Shown in pieces: positions 17,873 through 26,549 of a DNA stretch of 64,000 bases (within the stretch, counting starts at the first letter, position 1; each line of letters starts with the position of its first letter). A program made the translations under genes and the position numbers. The notes beneath the pieces were generated by a model that was not told the DNA's origin, did no database searches, and worked only from the letters and a program-made list of their open reading frames with translations. Location: NCBI GenBank assembly GCA_018239715.1, contig JAFEGW010000004.1:169799-233798 (forward strand). Reading direction: 5' to 3'. Source of the DNA: Verrucomicrobiota bacterium (GTDB lineage Bacteria > Chlamydiota > Chlamydiia > Chlamydiales > Rhabdochlamydiaceae).

Positions 17873-19441
17873 TTACTGCTGAGTCGCCTTGGCGAGCGTA
17901 GGCTCGGCCGCAGGAGTCTCTGCTTTGGCTTGTTCTTTCTCTGCCGTCAGTTTGCCATAAAGCTTACCGAGAGCCTTCGCGCTGTAGATCCAAGCGAAGA
18001 TGATCAAGAAAAGGATTCCGGCAACGTACGGTGTGATCGCTGCGAGCGATCCGAGCGCAATGATCAAACCTTGGTTGATCAAAGCTCCGCCGGATTTACC
18101 GAGGCGAGCTCCAACGACGTCAATCGCAGCTTTTCCTTTGACTTTGGACTCTTGGTCCAGCGGAACGTAAGCCATCTCTTTCGTTGGATCGAAAAGTGAG
18201 TACTTCGTCGACTTACTCATGATATTTTGAGCTTGTCCAAAGAGAACGGCTAATACGACAGGAGAAGCAAGACCCGTCATATAAGGGGCTAATTGCTCTC
18301 TGAAAATGATGAAGGCAAAGAAGCCTACACCGGTAACCAAGAGAACGATCGGAGTAATTAGAGCACCTTTGGTCCAGCCGAAACGTCGAATGACGTTACC
18401 GCCAACGAACAGCATCATAAACAGAGTAACGGCACCGGTGAGGGTTGAGAAGTTACCCATGAAGGCGCTGTACTTGCTGGTATTTCCTTGAACCATGAGC
18501 TTAATTTGGTCTTTCCAGGTGACTTCAACGAGCTGGATCGCAATTCCGTAGGAAAGAACGATCAAAGCGAGAAGACGGATGTACCGTGAGCTTGCTAAGT
18601 ATTTGAAGCTCTCTCCCAAAGACATTTTGGGCTTCTCTTTCTTCACTTTTTGCTGTTCTGCAGGATCGTAGAAACGGGCGTCTGTCAAAACATTTTTGTT
18701 GATCCACCAGTAAATTCCCATGATGCAAAGGGCAGAAAAGACAACCATCGCTGTGAGGTAGTTGAGGGTCACGCCGAAGGCATCAACGCCTGCATCAAGT
18801 TTTAAGTGGAAGTTGGAGAAATAAACAATGAGCGGTCCTGAGATGAGCATCGCCAGGTTGCCGCCGAGTCCGAAAACGTTATAGAAACGTTTAGCTTCGG
18901 AGGTACGGGTGGTATCGTTGGCAAATCCCCAGAAGAGGAGGGAAAGAGCCACGCTACCCCAGAGCTCAGACATAATATAGAAAAGAGCATAAGTCCAGTT
19001 ACGGATGTTGGCAACGAGCCCTTTAAATCCCGCAGGCAGGAAAGCTTGGAGAGAATCAGCCATCGTTGTCGGATGGAGCGCATCACGGTTAGGATAAAGG
19101 AGGAGGGCGAAGATTGCAAAGAAGCCCATGAAGATAGAGATCATGGTGTAAAACAATCTTGGCTTGCTGAGAATATTACTCATCTTAGAATAGAACAGCA
19201 TAAAGAGGATGGCGAAGGGCAAGACTCCCCATACTTTTAAGAAGGGAATCGCTTCCGCTCCTGATCCTGGAGCATTAACAATTAAAGAATCTTTAGTATC
19301 TCTTAAAATAGTATAATTAAAATTAATAAAGAAAAATAAAAGAGCCATGGGAATGAACTTTTTAAGTTCATAAGCATGGATAGGCCATAAAAAAGACCTC
19401 CACTTCCCAAACTTGGGTGCTTGATTCGTTGCTGTTGACAT
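17873..19441 (-). CDS. ATP/ADP translocase (NTT family, energy parasitism)
   Basis: 522 aa from ATG 19441 (AAGGA 8 nt upstream; the in-frame start at 19483 has no such site). About 12 hydrophobic helices. Hallmarks of plastid/chlamydial nucleotide transporters: NYTILRDTKDSLIVNAPGSG near residues 45-65, FYSKMSNILSKPRLFYTMIS, the AEPTLA-type Ala/Glu-rich tail. It exchanges host ATP for bacterial ADP across the inner membrane. The LRDTKD signature suggests the NTT1 (ATP/ADP antiport) type, though substrate classes cannot be separated with certainty by eye. It has its own promoter (19544-19571), a ~95-nt leader and a terminator. Same gene order as Chlamydia CT065-CT066-CT067. Confidence 0.93.
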   Translation of the reverse strand: MSTATNQAPKFGKWRSFLWPIHAYELKKFIPMALLFFFINFNYTILRDTKDSLIVNAPGSGAEAIPFLKVWGVLPFAILFMLFYSKMSNILSKPRLFYTMISIFMGFFAIFALLLYPNRDALHPTTMADSLQAFLPAGFKGLVANIRNWTYALFYIMSELWGSVALSLLFWGFANDTTRTSEAKRFYNVFGLGGNLAMLISGPLIVYFSNFHLKLDAGVDAFGVTLNYLTAMVVFSALCIMGIYWWINKNVLTDARFYDPAEQQKVKKEKPKMSLGESFKYLASSRYIRLLALIVLSYGIAIQLVEVTWKDQIKLMVQGNTSKYSAFMGNFSTLTGAVTLFMMLFVGGNVIRRFGWTKGALITPIVLLVTGVGFFAFIIFREQLAPYMTGLASPVVLAVLFGQAQNIMSKSTKYSLFDPTKEMAYVPLDQESKVKGKAAIDVVGARLGKSGGALINQGLIIALGSLAAITPYVAGILFLIIFAWIYSAKALGKLYGKLTAEKEQAKAETPAAEPTLAKATQQ

Positions 19442-19543
19442 TTGTGTTTTCCTTGGTGTTATAAAACTCTCCCTATGAGACACCTAAACATTTTTGGCGC
19501 TCTTTTAGGAAGGATCATTAAAAATTCTCTCAAAGAGAGAAAC

Positions 19544-19571
19544 ATTTTAGCATATTTCTTTGTTTTTTCAA
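19544..19571 (-). promoter_or_regulatory. Promoter of the ATP/ADP translocase gene
   Basis: On the minus strand TTGAAA (19571-19566), 16-nt spacer, TAAAAT (19549-19544), with TGC directly before the -10 (extended -10). Expected transcript start ~19537, a leader of ~95 nt. The remainder of 19442-19752 holds only the terminator below. Confidence 0.7.
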
Positions 19572-19711
19572 GAGATAAAATGATATTGAGGGCGATTCCC
19601 TTCTTGAAAATTCCAAAAATCTAATGATAGGTCAGTAAAATTTAGAGAAAGGGAGCTTCGAGGAAGCCCAAACATTAAAAAATGTATTAGAAAGAAAGAA
19701 AAAAGACAAAA

Positions 19712-19743
19712 AAAACCGCCTAAAAAGATCTTTAGGCGGTTTT
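19712..19743 (-). terminator. Terminator of the CT066-position gene
   Basis: 13-bp stem AAAACCGCCTAAA / TTTAGGCGGTTTT with a 6-nt loop; the minus strand continues with a T-run. It lies 10 nt past the stop of the 19753-20277 gene. Confidence 0.92.
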
Positions 19744-19752
19744 ATAAAAAAC

Positions 19753-20277
19753 TTATTTAGTCAAATTGTTAAACAGCTCGCTATTTTGTATAGCTTGTTG
19801 AGCATTAACAGATTCTGCATAAGCATTCCACAGCTCTTGCTCAACTTTGTTATGGCGGATAGAAGCGATAAGCTCTCGTTTGCAAGTGGCAAGCGAACGC
19901 CTCGGGCTAAGAACAGAGACCATCTCTTTGTCGCCGGCAAGACGTGCGATGTGGAGCATTCTTTCGAGTTGGTTACGGGTAAAAGTGAACTGGTCGCGGC
20001 GCTTACGAGATCCCCGAGCAGCACGTGCCTTAGGAGCCACCATACCAGGGCGATCAGCATTGATAATAAATTTTTCAATCATCGCGCCTAATTCGCTAGG
20101 TTGCTTGGTTTTCATCTTTTTCAGAGTAAAATGGTGCATATAGCCGCCGCTTGTCATAGGGATATAACGGCAGATGTCATTCTCTCTTTTGGCGCCCACT
20201 TTTTTAATTGCGCGAGCAATAACATCTTCTACTTCTTTAAGGCTTTTTGTTTTAGGCTCAACAGTTTCGTGACTCAT
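19753..20277 (-). CDS. Conserved chlamydial hypothetical (position of CT066)
   Basis: 174 aa, no domain recognised. Basic, soluble, mostly helical. It has an Arg/Lys-rich centre (KARAARGSRKRRDQFTFTRN, ~92-111) that could bind nucleic acid, then a helical C-terminal half (LERMLHIARLAGDKEMVSVL). It sits between the ATP/ADP translocase and ytgA exactly where C. trachomatis has CT066, so orthology is likely from position; I did not compare sequences. It has an AGGAGA ribosome-binding site before ATG 20277 and a strong terminator of its own. No function should be assigned. Confidence 0.75.
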   Translation of the reverse strand: MSHETVEPKTKSLKEVEDVIARAIKKVGAKRENDICRYIPMTSGGYMHHFTLKKMKTKQPSELGAMIEKFIINADRPGMVAPKARAARGSRKRRDQFTFTRNQLERMLHIARLAGDKEMVSVLSPRRSLATCKRELIASIRHNKVEQELWNAYAESVNAQQAIQNSELFNNLTK

Positions 20278-20473
20278 CTCTTCTCCTTTATAAATTGAGT
20301 TTTTTAGTTTTTACGGCATTCTATAAAAGGGTTAATATTTTTGCAAGCAACTCTTTTAAATTAATTAAATTAATTACTCTTTCCTCAATGAAGGTCCTAT
20401 CCTTCAATTCTTAATAAACGATAAACGCAGCAAAAGCTACTCTAGGCAAAGTCTGTAGAGAAACAATACGTTG

Positions 20474-20502
20474 TTCATAATATTTTGTTTTTCGAGTACA
20501 AT
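20474..20502 (+). promoter_or_regulatory. Candidate ytgABCD promoter with leaderless geometry
   Basis: TACAAT (20497-20502) lies 6 nt before the ytgA ATG. A weak -35, TTCATA (20474-20479), sits 17 nt upstream. No Shine-Dalgarno sequence precedes the ATG. The stretch TACAATATTACCATG nearly equals the one at tsaB (TATAATCTTACCATG). Confidence 0.5.
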
Positions 20503-20508
20503 ATTACC

Positions 20509-21459
20509 ATGAAGTATCTTCTTTGCCTACTTTTGTTGTTTTCTTGCTTTGGATGCCAAAATTCTTCCTCTAAATTAGAAGAATGGATGCGTCCGAGTGG
20601 TAAAGTAAAAGTCCTTTCCACAACTGCCATCATCGATGATATAGTGGGACAGGTGGGAGGCGACCGCATCGACCATTTGGCTTTGATCGAAGGCGCTATG
20701 GATCCGCATAGTTATGAAATTGTGAAAGGGGATGCTGAAAAACTTTCGAATGCGCAAATTATCTTTTACAACGGTCTAGGCCTTGAACATGGGGCTAGCT
20801 TGCGCCACCAGCTGAAGACGCATCCCCAAGCGATCGCTCTAGGAGATAAAATCCGAGAGCAAAATCCCGATGCTATCTTATTTGACCGGGGGCAAGTCGA
20901 TCCTCATATCTGGCTCGATGCCTCTCTATGGTCGGAAACAATTGATCCCATTGTGCAGGCCTTATCGGAAGCCGACCCTCAAAATACCGCTTACTACCAA
21001 GATAACGGCAATAAAGTGCGAGCCTCTCTTCTTGCTTTGGACCAGTCGCTATCTCAGCAGCTCCAACAAATTGCACCTGATAAACGGTACCTCGTCACTA
21101 GCCACGATGCCTTTAATTATTTTACTCGCAGATACTTGAGCGCTAGCGGCGATTGGAAAAATCGGTTTTGCGCCCCTGAAGGACTAGCTCCTGACGGGCA
21201 GCTGAGCTGTCACGACATTCAAAAGGTCATGGATCATCTGTCAGAGTTCCACATCCGTGTGATCTTCCCGGAGGCCAACATCAGCCAAGACTCGATTAAA
21301 AAAATTCTTTCCGTCTGCAAAGAGAAAGGGATGAGCGTGACCCTGGCTCCTAAATCGCTCTATTCTGATACCCTGCCCGAGAGTAGCAGCGACTCCTCGG
21401 CTACCTATCAAACGATGATGGAGCATAACGCGAATACGTTGTACGAGGCTTGGAAATGA
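20509..21459 (+). CDS. ytgA: Metal ABC transporter, substrate-binding lipoprotein YtgA (TroA-like)
   Basis: 316 aa from ATG 20509. N-terminus MKYLLCLLLLFSCFGC is a lipoprotein signal with Cys16 as the lipidation site. The cluster A-1 fold is shown by IEGAMDPHSYEIVKGDAEKL, DPHIWLDASLWSETIDPIV, LVTSHDAFNYFTRRY and VIFPEANISQD; the two His, the Glu and a later Asp are the usual metal ligands of TroA/PsaA/YtgA. It captures Fe/Mn/Zn in the periplasm and passes it to YtgCD. Its stop overlaps ytgB (ATGA). Orthologous in position to CT067. Confidence 0.93.
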   Translation: MKYLLCLLLLFSCFGCQNSSSKLEEWMRPSGKVKVLSTTAIIDDIVGQVGGDRIDHLALIEGAMDPHSYEIVKGDAEKLSNAQIIFYNGLGLEHGASLRHQLKTHPQAIALGDKIREQNPDAILFDRGQVDPHIWLDASLWSETIDPIVQALSEADPQNTAYYQDNGNKVRASLLALDQSLSQQLQQIAPDKRYLVTSHDAFNYFTRRYLSASGDWKNRFCAPEGLAPDGQLSCHDIQKVMDHLSEFHIRVIFPEANISQDSIKKILSVCKEKGMSVTLAPKSLYSDTLPESSSDSSATYQTMMEHNANTLYEAWK

Positions 21460-22226
21460 CACCTAATATCCTCGAGGTCGAGCAGCTCACGGTTAATTAC
21501 GAAAAAACGTCTGTTCTGTGGGATATCAACTTTGCCATTCCTGAAAAAAAAATCGTGGGGATTTTGGGTCCTAACGGAGCAGGTAAAAGCACGCTTTTGA
21601 AAACCCTCTTAGGGCTTCTCCAGCCGCTGAGCGGACAGATCTCTTTCTTTGGAAAACCTCTTTCTCAAGTCCGAAAAAAAGTAGGATATGTCCCGCAGCG
21701 CTCGTCCGTCGACTGGGATTTTCCGATCACGGCCTTCGACCTTGTCATGATGGGAAGATATGGAAAAATGGGCCTTTTAAAATGGGCTTCTAAAGAAGAC
21801 AAAGAAGCAACCCGACTTGCATTAGAACAAGTCGAAATGCTTTCTTTTGCAAATAGGCAAATCGGAGAACTCTCCGGAGGGCAACAGCAGCGCCTTTTCA
21901 TTGCACGGGCTTTGGTCCAAGATGCCGATATCTATCTTCTAGACGAACCGTTTGCAGGCATCGATATGGCAACGGAAAAAACTCTGGTGGATCTTTTTCG
22001 AACTCTGCGAGAAAAAGGGAAAACTCTTTTAATCGTTCATCATAATCTCGCTTCGACAGAACAATATTTCGATTGGCTGATCCTTCTCAATACCTGTTTG
22101 ATTGCCAGCGGCCCTGTCGAGGAAGTTTTTAACCAGCAAAATATTTGGAGAACCTATGGCCGCAGCAGCATTCTCCTCGATGAAGCGGCCATCAAAGCTA
22201 AAAATAAGACATCAGGCCTTGTGTGA
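21456..22226 (+). CDS. ytgB: Metal ABC transporter ATPase YtgB
   Basis: 256 aa. ATPase with Walker A GILGPNGAGKSTLLK, signature LSGGQQQRLFIARAL, Walker B DIYLLDEPFAGID and H-loop IVHHNL. Powers the YtgCD permease. ATG 21456 overlaps the ytgA stop by ATGA; the stop overlaps the GTG start of ytgC by GTGA, so translation is coupled. Confidence 0.95.
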   Translation: MTPNILEVEQLTVNYEKTSVLWDINFAIPEKKIVGILGPNGAGKSTLLKTLLGLLQPLSGQISFFGKPLSQVRKKVGYVPQRSSVDWDFPITAFDLVMMGRYGKMGLLKWASKEDKEATRLALEQVEMLSFANRQIGELSGGQQQRLFIARALVQDADIYLLDEPFAGIDMATEKTLVDLFRTLREKGKTLLIVHHNLASTEQYFDWLILLNTCLIASGPVEEVFNQQNIWRTYGRSSILLDEAAIKAKNKTSGLV

Positions 22227-23476
22227 TTTCTATCATCAATTTTTTTACCGATCCCATCTTGCGCCCTTCTACAGTTGGAAGTATGCTCATGTGCTTTGCG
22301 TCTGCTTTAGTAGGAGTCGTTGTCTTCTTACGTAAAAGGTCTCTCATCGGAGAGACGCTGTCCCATGCTTCTTTTCCCGGCGTGGTGCTGGGTGTTTTCT
22401 TATGCGCCCTCCTGCCGCAGTCCGATGAGCTGATCCCGCTTTTTATTCTATCAGGAGCTTTTCTCTTCGCTTTTTTAGGTCTCAAAGCTTTAAATCTCTT
22501 AGAAAGTCGGCTCCGTGTCAGAGCTGACAGCGCCCTTTGCTTTGTCTTAGCTTCTTTTTTTGGACTGGGGATTTTGATCGCCAGCCGGCTGCAGCAGAGC
22601 TATCCTATGTGGTACAAGCAAGCTCTCAACTTTCTCTATGGGCAAGCGGCGACGATGACAACGATTCACGTCATGGTTTACGGCTCCTTCTGCGTGGTGA
22701 TCTTGGGTTTTATTCTCTATTTTTACCGTTATTTGGAAGCCGTCAATTTTGATCCTGCTTTCTCTGAGACACTCGGCATCCGGTCCAAAAGACTCGATGA
22801 AATGATGTTTTTTCTCATTGTGCTCGCGATCGTCGTCGGGATTCGCAGTGTAGGGGTTGTGCTCATGGCTGGCATGCTCATTGGTCCTGCTGTGGCTGCA
22901 CGCCCTTTAACACGCCAGCTTTCTCACCACTTTGTTTTAGCAGGAATCTTAGGGATTTTAAGCGGTTTTTTAGGAAACTACCTTTCGGTCGTGATCCCCA
23001 ACGGTGCTTATTCTCTGCCCACAGGCCCCATGATTTTAATGGTTTCTTCGGTTTTTTGTTTCATCAGCTTGCTCCTCGCTCCCCGCAGCGGTCTTCTCTC
23101 ACGCCTTTTACGCATGAGGCGCTTTCGCTTTCAATGTGCGGTAGAAAACGCCTTGAAATCGTTATGGAAAGGAGAAAGGGCTGCTTTCTCCCCCACGATT
23201 CGGTGGCAGCTGCAGCGTAAAAAGTGGATCGATGATCAAGGGACTTTGACACCTCTCGGCAAAGCCGCAGCTGAAAAGATCATTCGGCTCCATCGTCTTT
23301 GGGAAGTCTATCTCGTTGATTATATGGGGCAAAAAGTCGAAAAAGTTCATCGAACAGCCGAAGAGCTGGAACACTTAATGTCCCCGGATTTGGAACGGCA
23401 GCTCACAGAACTATTGCAGAATCCTCGGCATGATCCCCATCACCAGCCCATTCCCCCTCATTTGGAGCCGTCATGA
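22223..23476 (+). CDS. ytgC: Metal permease fused to DtxR-type repressor (YtgC-YtgR)
   Basis: 417 aa from GTG 22223. Residues ~1-290 are the ABC-3 permease: GETLSHASFPGVVLGVFL, GVRADSALCF, then VRSVGVVLMAGMLIGPAVAARP-type helices. Residues ~325-417 resemble the metal-binding half of DtxR: AAEKIIRLHRLWEVYLVDYM, VHRTAEELEHLMSPDLERQL and NPRHDPHHQPIP. In C. trachomatis the equivalent CT069 product is cleaved to release the repressor YtgR, which controls this operon in response to iron. The same fusion here implies the same regulation, though the cleavage site cannot be read. Confidence 0.93.
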   Translation: MISIINFFTDPILRPSTVGSMLMCFASALVGVVVFLRKRSLIGETLSHASFPGVVLGVFLCALLPQSDELIPLFILSGAFLFAFLGLKALNLLESRLRVRADSALCFVLASFFGLGILIASRLQQSYPMWYKQALNFLYGQAATMTTIHVMVYGSFCVVILGFILYFYRYLEAVNFDPAFSETLGIRSKRLDEMMFFLIVLAIVVGIRSVGVVLMAGMLIGPAVAARPLTRQLSHHFVLAGILGILSGFLGNYLSVVIPNGAYSLPTGPMILMVSSVFCFISLLLAPRSGLLSRLLRMRRFRFQCAVENALKSLWKGERAAFSPTIRWQLQRKKWIDDQGTLTPLGKAAAEKIIRLHRLWEVYLVDYMGQKVEKVHRTAEELEHLMSPDLERQLTELLQNPRHDPHHQPIPPHLEPS

Positions 23477-24408
23477 GCTCAACACTTAACCCTTATTGGG
23501 GAGAAAATTTCTTCGGTTTTTTTGCTGTACTTTTTCGCAGGCTCACGGGCCAGCTCCCTTTAGAGAATTTAGCCTCCGATGAAATTCAACTTTTAGTCTT
23601 GATCGGGGTAGCTGCTTCGACAGTGCTTTTAGGAACTTTTTTAACTTTAAAAAAAATGACGATGATGGCCAACTCGCTGTCGCACACTACGCTGCTGGGT
23701 CTCGTCGTATGCTACATTGTCTTTGTCGTCCCTGCAGCTGATTTGAGCATCAATACAGGAATACTTTTTCTGTCAGCCTTCATCGCGGCGATCTTAACAA
23801 CTGTGTTGACAGAACTTGCACGCGACCTTCTCAAACTTCAAGAAGATGCCGCCATCGGTCTTGTCTTTACCACCCTTTTCGCATTAGGGATTATTTTGGT
23901 CACGGTATTCACCCGCAATAGCCACCTGGGGGTTGAGGCTATCACGGGCAACGTCGATGCACTCCACTGGGAAGATATCCGCTTGGTCTGGGCGGCGGCT
24001 GGGGTCAATTTTGTTTTAATCGCTCTCTTTTTCCGTCAATGGGTCATGACCACTTTTGATGAAAAACTCTCCTTCTCTTTAGGAGTTCCGACAAAAGCCT
24101 TGCATTACTTGCTGATGTTTTTAACGGCCCTGACCCTCCTCGCAGCTTTTCGCGCTGTAGGGGTTCTTTTAGTCCTATCTTTTCTCGTGGGGCCGACGCT
24201 GATCGCACGGCAATGGACCCATCGGCTTCTCCCGCTGATCTTTGGTGCCTTAGGGATAGGCCTTTTATGTTCTATTATAGGGGTGGCCCTTTCAAGGCAT
24301 CTTTTGTCATCCTACCATATGCCCTTATCTACAGGCGGGCTTGTCGTGACCCTTATTTCCCTCTTTTACGTCCTGTCATCTTGTACTCTGTCAACAAAAT
24401 TTCGCTAA
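23473..24408 (+). CDS. ytgD: Metal ABC transporter permease YtgD
   Basis: 311 aa, eight to nine membrane helices, ABC-3 family: MTMMANSLSHTTLLGLVVCY, RDLLKLQEDAAIGLVFTTLF, FRAVGVLLVLSFLVGPTLIA. It starts with ATGA overlap to ytgC. The last seven codons and the stop (TLSTKFR-stop) are encoded by the left arm of a 161-bp palindromic repeat, so the native C-terminus has been replaced or trimmed. Since this is past the last helix, function is probably kept. In Chlamydia dxr lies between ytgD and rseP; here it is absent. Confidence 0.92.
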   Translation: MSSTLNPYWGENFFGFFAVLFRRLTGQLPLENLASDEIQLLVLIGVAASTVLLGTFLTLKKMTMMANSLSHTTLLGLVVCYIVFVVPAADLSINTGILFLSAFIAAILTTVLTELARDLLKLQEDAAIGLVFTTLFALGIILVTVFTRNSHLGVEAITGNVDALHWEDIRLVWAAAGVNFVLIALFFRQWVMTTFDEKLSFSLGVPTKALHYLLMFLTALTLLAAFRAVGVLLVLSFLVGPTLIARQWTHRLLPLIFGALGIGLLCSIIGVALSRHLLSSYHMPLSTGGLVVTLISLFYVLSSCTLSTKFR

Positions 24409-24543
24409 ATTGGGCTGATGTGAAAGCTCCCGCGGTTCGGCGATCGCAAAGCGTGCTGTATAGGCTATACAGCTAGCTTTACGATCGCCCAACCCCGGGG
24501 CTTTGACACAGCCGAATTTGGCGAAATTTTGCTGACAGAGTAC
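24383..24543. repeat. 161-bp imperfect palindrome, MITE-like element
   Basis: Left arm 24383-24463 and right arm 24465-24543 are reverse complements with about ten mismatches and two single-base gaps. The termini read CTCTGTCA and TGACAGAG and are each flanked by TA, as expected for a non-autonomous IS630/mariner-type element duplicating TA on insertion. The centre is CTGTATAG-G-CTATACAG. The left arm supplies the ytgD stop codon. The transcript would form one long hairpin and probably ends the ytg operon. No coding sequence inside. Confidence 0.85.
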
Positions 24544-24547
24544 CGTA

Positions 24548-24576
24548 TTGACTTTTAGGTCTTCGAAGGGTTTAAT
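24548..24576 (+). promoter_or_regulatory. Promoter of rseP
   Basis: TTGACT (24548-24553), 17-nt spacer, TTTAAT (24571-24576), each 5 of 6 consensus bases. Expected start ~24583, giving a ~53-nt leader. It lies immediately outside the palindromic repeat. Confidence 0.65.
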
Positions 24577-24635
24577 AAGAGGGTGACTTTGAATCGAAGC
24601 TTAATCCGGCGACAGCCTTTAATATTTCGGTAAAT

Positions 24636-26549
24636 ATGTTGAGTATTTTTTATTTGGTTCTAGCGATTTTAGGACTTGGATTTTTAATTTTCATCCATGA
24701 ACTCGGCCACTATCTTGTAGCCCGCCGCGTAGGCATGACGGTGGAAGTTTTCTCTATTGGTTTTGGCCCCCCTATTCGGCAATGGACCGTCCAAGGAGTC
24801 AAATGGCAGCTTTGCATGCTCCCTTTCGGAGGATATGTCCGTATTGCAGGGATGGATAAAAAGGGAAACTTAGAACCTCATCAAATCCCCGACGGGTATT
24901 ACGGGAAAAAACCGTTAGACCGGATCAAAGTCGCTATCGCAGGGCCTGCTGTCAATATTCTCTTTGCCTTCATCGCATTTTGTCTGATTTGGGCATCAGG
25001 AGGACAGGAAAAACCATTTCAAGAACACACCAATATTATTGGATATGTCGACCCTCAGTCTAAGCTCTACAGCAAGGGAGTAAGACCTGGAGATGAGCTC
25101 ACCTCTCTCGATGGAAAAAAAGTAGAGGGATATAAAGATCTTTTGATCGCGATGGCCCTCGAAGGAAAAGCGGCGACATTGAAAGGAAATGAAATCGATT
25201 ATTTTTCCGGACAGAAGGCTCCTTTTTCGATTGCGCTGCCCCCCGCCGATTCTGCAAAAACCCCGACAGCAGAACTGGGAATTATCCCCGCCCAATATTT
25301 AATTTTTGACACCTTTACTTCTCCTGCATCCCCCTTGAAAAACAGTGGAATTCAAAAAGGAGACCGCATCGTGTGGGTGGATGGAGAGCTGATTTTCTCT
25401 TCTAAACAACTTTCTTCCGTCCTCAATGATTCGAAGTCTCTTTTGACATTCGAGCGGGGGGGTCAGCTTTTTTTATCGAGGGTTCCTCGGCTGCTTATTT
25501 CTGATCTTTGCCTCAGCAGCGACCAAAAAAACGAACTCGATGACTGGCAGCATGAGGCTGGCTTTAAATCGAAAACATCGCAGCTCTATTTCATTCCTTA
25601 TCTTTTGAACCATACAGGTAGCGTCGAAAAAAGCCTTTCCTTCATGGATTGCAATGCGGATAAAGTCCAACCCGTGACTGAAGCCCGCCATCCTTTAGCG
25701 ATTGTCTTGCAGCCCGGAGACCGGATTGTCGCGGTCGACGGAATTCCTGTGTCCAACAGCATTGATCTCCTAAAGCAACTTCAAGAGCGCCATGCTTCCT
25801 TGATTGTTCAAAGAACCTCCGATGCTGCTATCTCTTCTTGGGAAACAGCCGATGCACTTTTTGAATCTTCCATTAAACCGACTACGCTTCAGCAAATTAT
25901 TACCAACATCGGCTCTTCGCATCCTACAGCCCAAGCGGGCAATTTCGTGCTGCTTCCCCCTGTCAGCCTGAAGACGATGGCTGAACTCAAGTTAGATCCG
26001 GAGAAGCAAGCACAGGTCAATGCAGATATTGAAATAATGAAAAAAATGATTGAGAAAATCGAAAATCCCGAAGAGCGCCAGCAGCAGCTGATCCTACTAG
26101 AGCAATCCCAAAAAAGACTCTTGCTCGGAGCGGGGCTGCGGGATCGGACTGTTGCTTACAACCCCTCCCCTTTAACACTTTTCGGAGATGTGTTTGACCA
26201 AACCTGGAAAACTTTGACGAGCTTAGTGACAGGCTTTTTAAGCCCTAAAAAACTGTCGGGGCCTGTGGGAATTGTACAAGCTCTGCAAGCCAGCTGGTCT
26301 AACGGCATTAAAGACGCTCTCTATTGGCTGGGATTTGTGAGCTTGAATTTAGCCGTCTTAAACCTCCTTCCCATTCCCGTGCTGGACGGCGGTCATATTG
26401 TCTTTGCAACCATTGAAGGCATCACAAAAAAGCCGATCAAAGCCAAGACTTTGGAAAGACTGATCCTTCCATTTTTGATCTTGCTGGTAATCCTTTTTGT
26501 TTACCTAACCTACCAAGATATCGTTAGACTGCTGCATCGCCTATTCTAG
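24636..26549 (+). CDS. rseP: RseP/YaeL site-2 intramembrane protease
   Basis: 637 aa, inner-membrane zinc metalloprotease of family M50. Active site HELGH at residues 21-25 in the first helix; the third zinc ligand is in NLLPIPVLDGGHIVFATIEG near residue 590. Between them are periplasmic PDZ-like segments (VRPGDELTSLDGKKVEGYKD, then GIQKGDRIVWVDGELIFSS and LQPGDRIVAVDGIPVSN) that sense substrate. It releases membrane-tethered factors by cutting within the bilayer. Longer than the ~450-residue E. coli enzyme, as in Chlamydia CT072. It ends 26 nt inside the converging deubiquitinase gene. Confidence 0.95.
   Translation: MLSIFYLVLAILGLGFLIFIHELGHYLVARRVGMTVEVFSIGFGPPIRQWTVQGVKWQLCMLPFGGYVRIAGMDKKGNLEPHQIPDGYYGKKPLDRIKVAIAGPAVNILFAFIAFCLIWASGGQEKPFQEHTNIIGYVDPQSKLYSKGVRPGDELTSLDGKKVEGYKDLLIAMALEGKAATLKGNEIDYFSGQKAPFSIALPPADSAKTPTAELGIIPAQYLIFDTFTSPASPLKNSGIQKGDRIVWVDGELIFSSKQLSSVLNDSKSLLTFERGGQLFLSRVPRLLISDLCLSSDQKNELDDWQHEAGFKSKTSQLYFIPYLLNHTGSVEKSLSFMDCNADKVQPVTEARHPLAIVLQPGDRIVAVDGIPVSNSIDLLKQLQERHASLIVQRTSDAAISSWETADALFESSIKPTTLQQIITNIGSSHPTAQAGNFVLLPPVSLKTMAELKLDPEKQAQVNADIEIMKKMIEKIENPEERQQQLILLEQSQKRLLLGAGLRDRTVAYNPSPLTLFGDVFDQTWKTLTSLVTGFLSPKKLSGPVGIVQALQASWSNGIKDALYWLGFVSLNLAVLNLLPIPVLDGGHIVFATIEGITKKPIKAKTLERLILPFLILLVILFVYLTYQDIVRLLHRLF

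Noticed and set aside
24213..24476. Open frame covering the ytgD end and the palindrome
   Set aside because: It is out of frame with ytgD, overlaps a conserved permease and reads through an inverted repeat.
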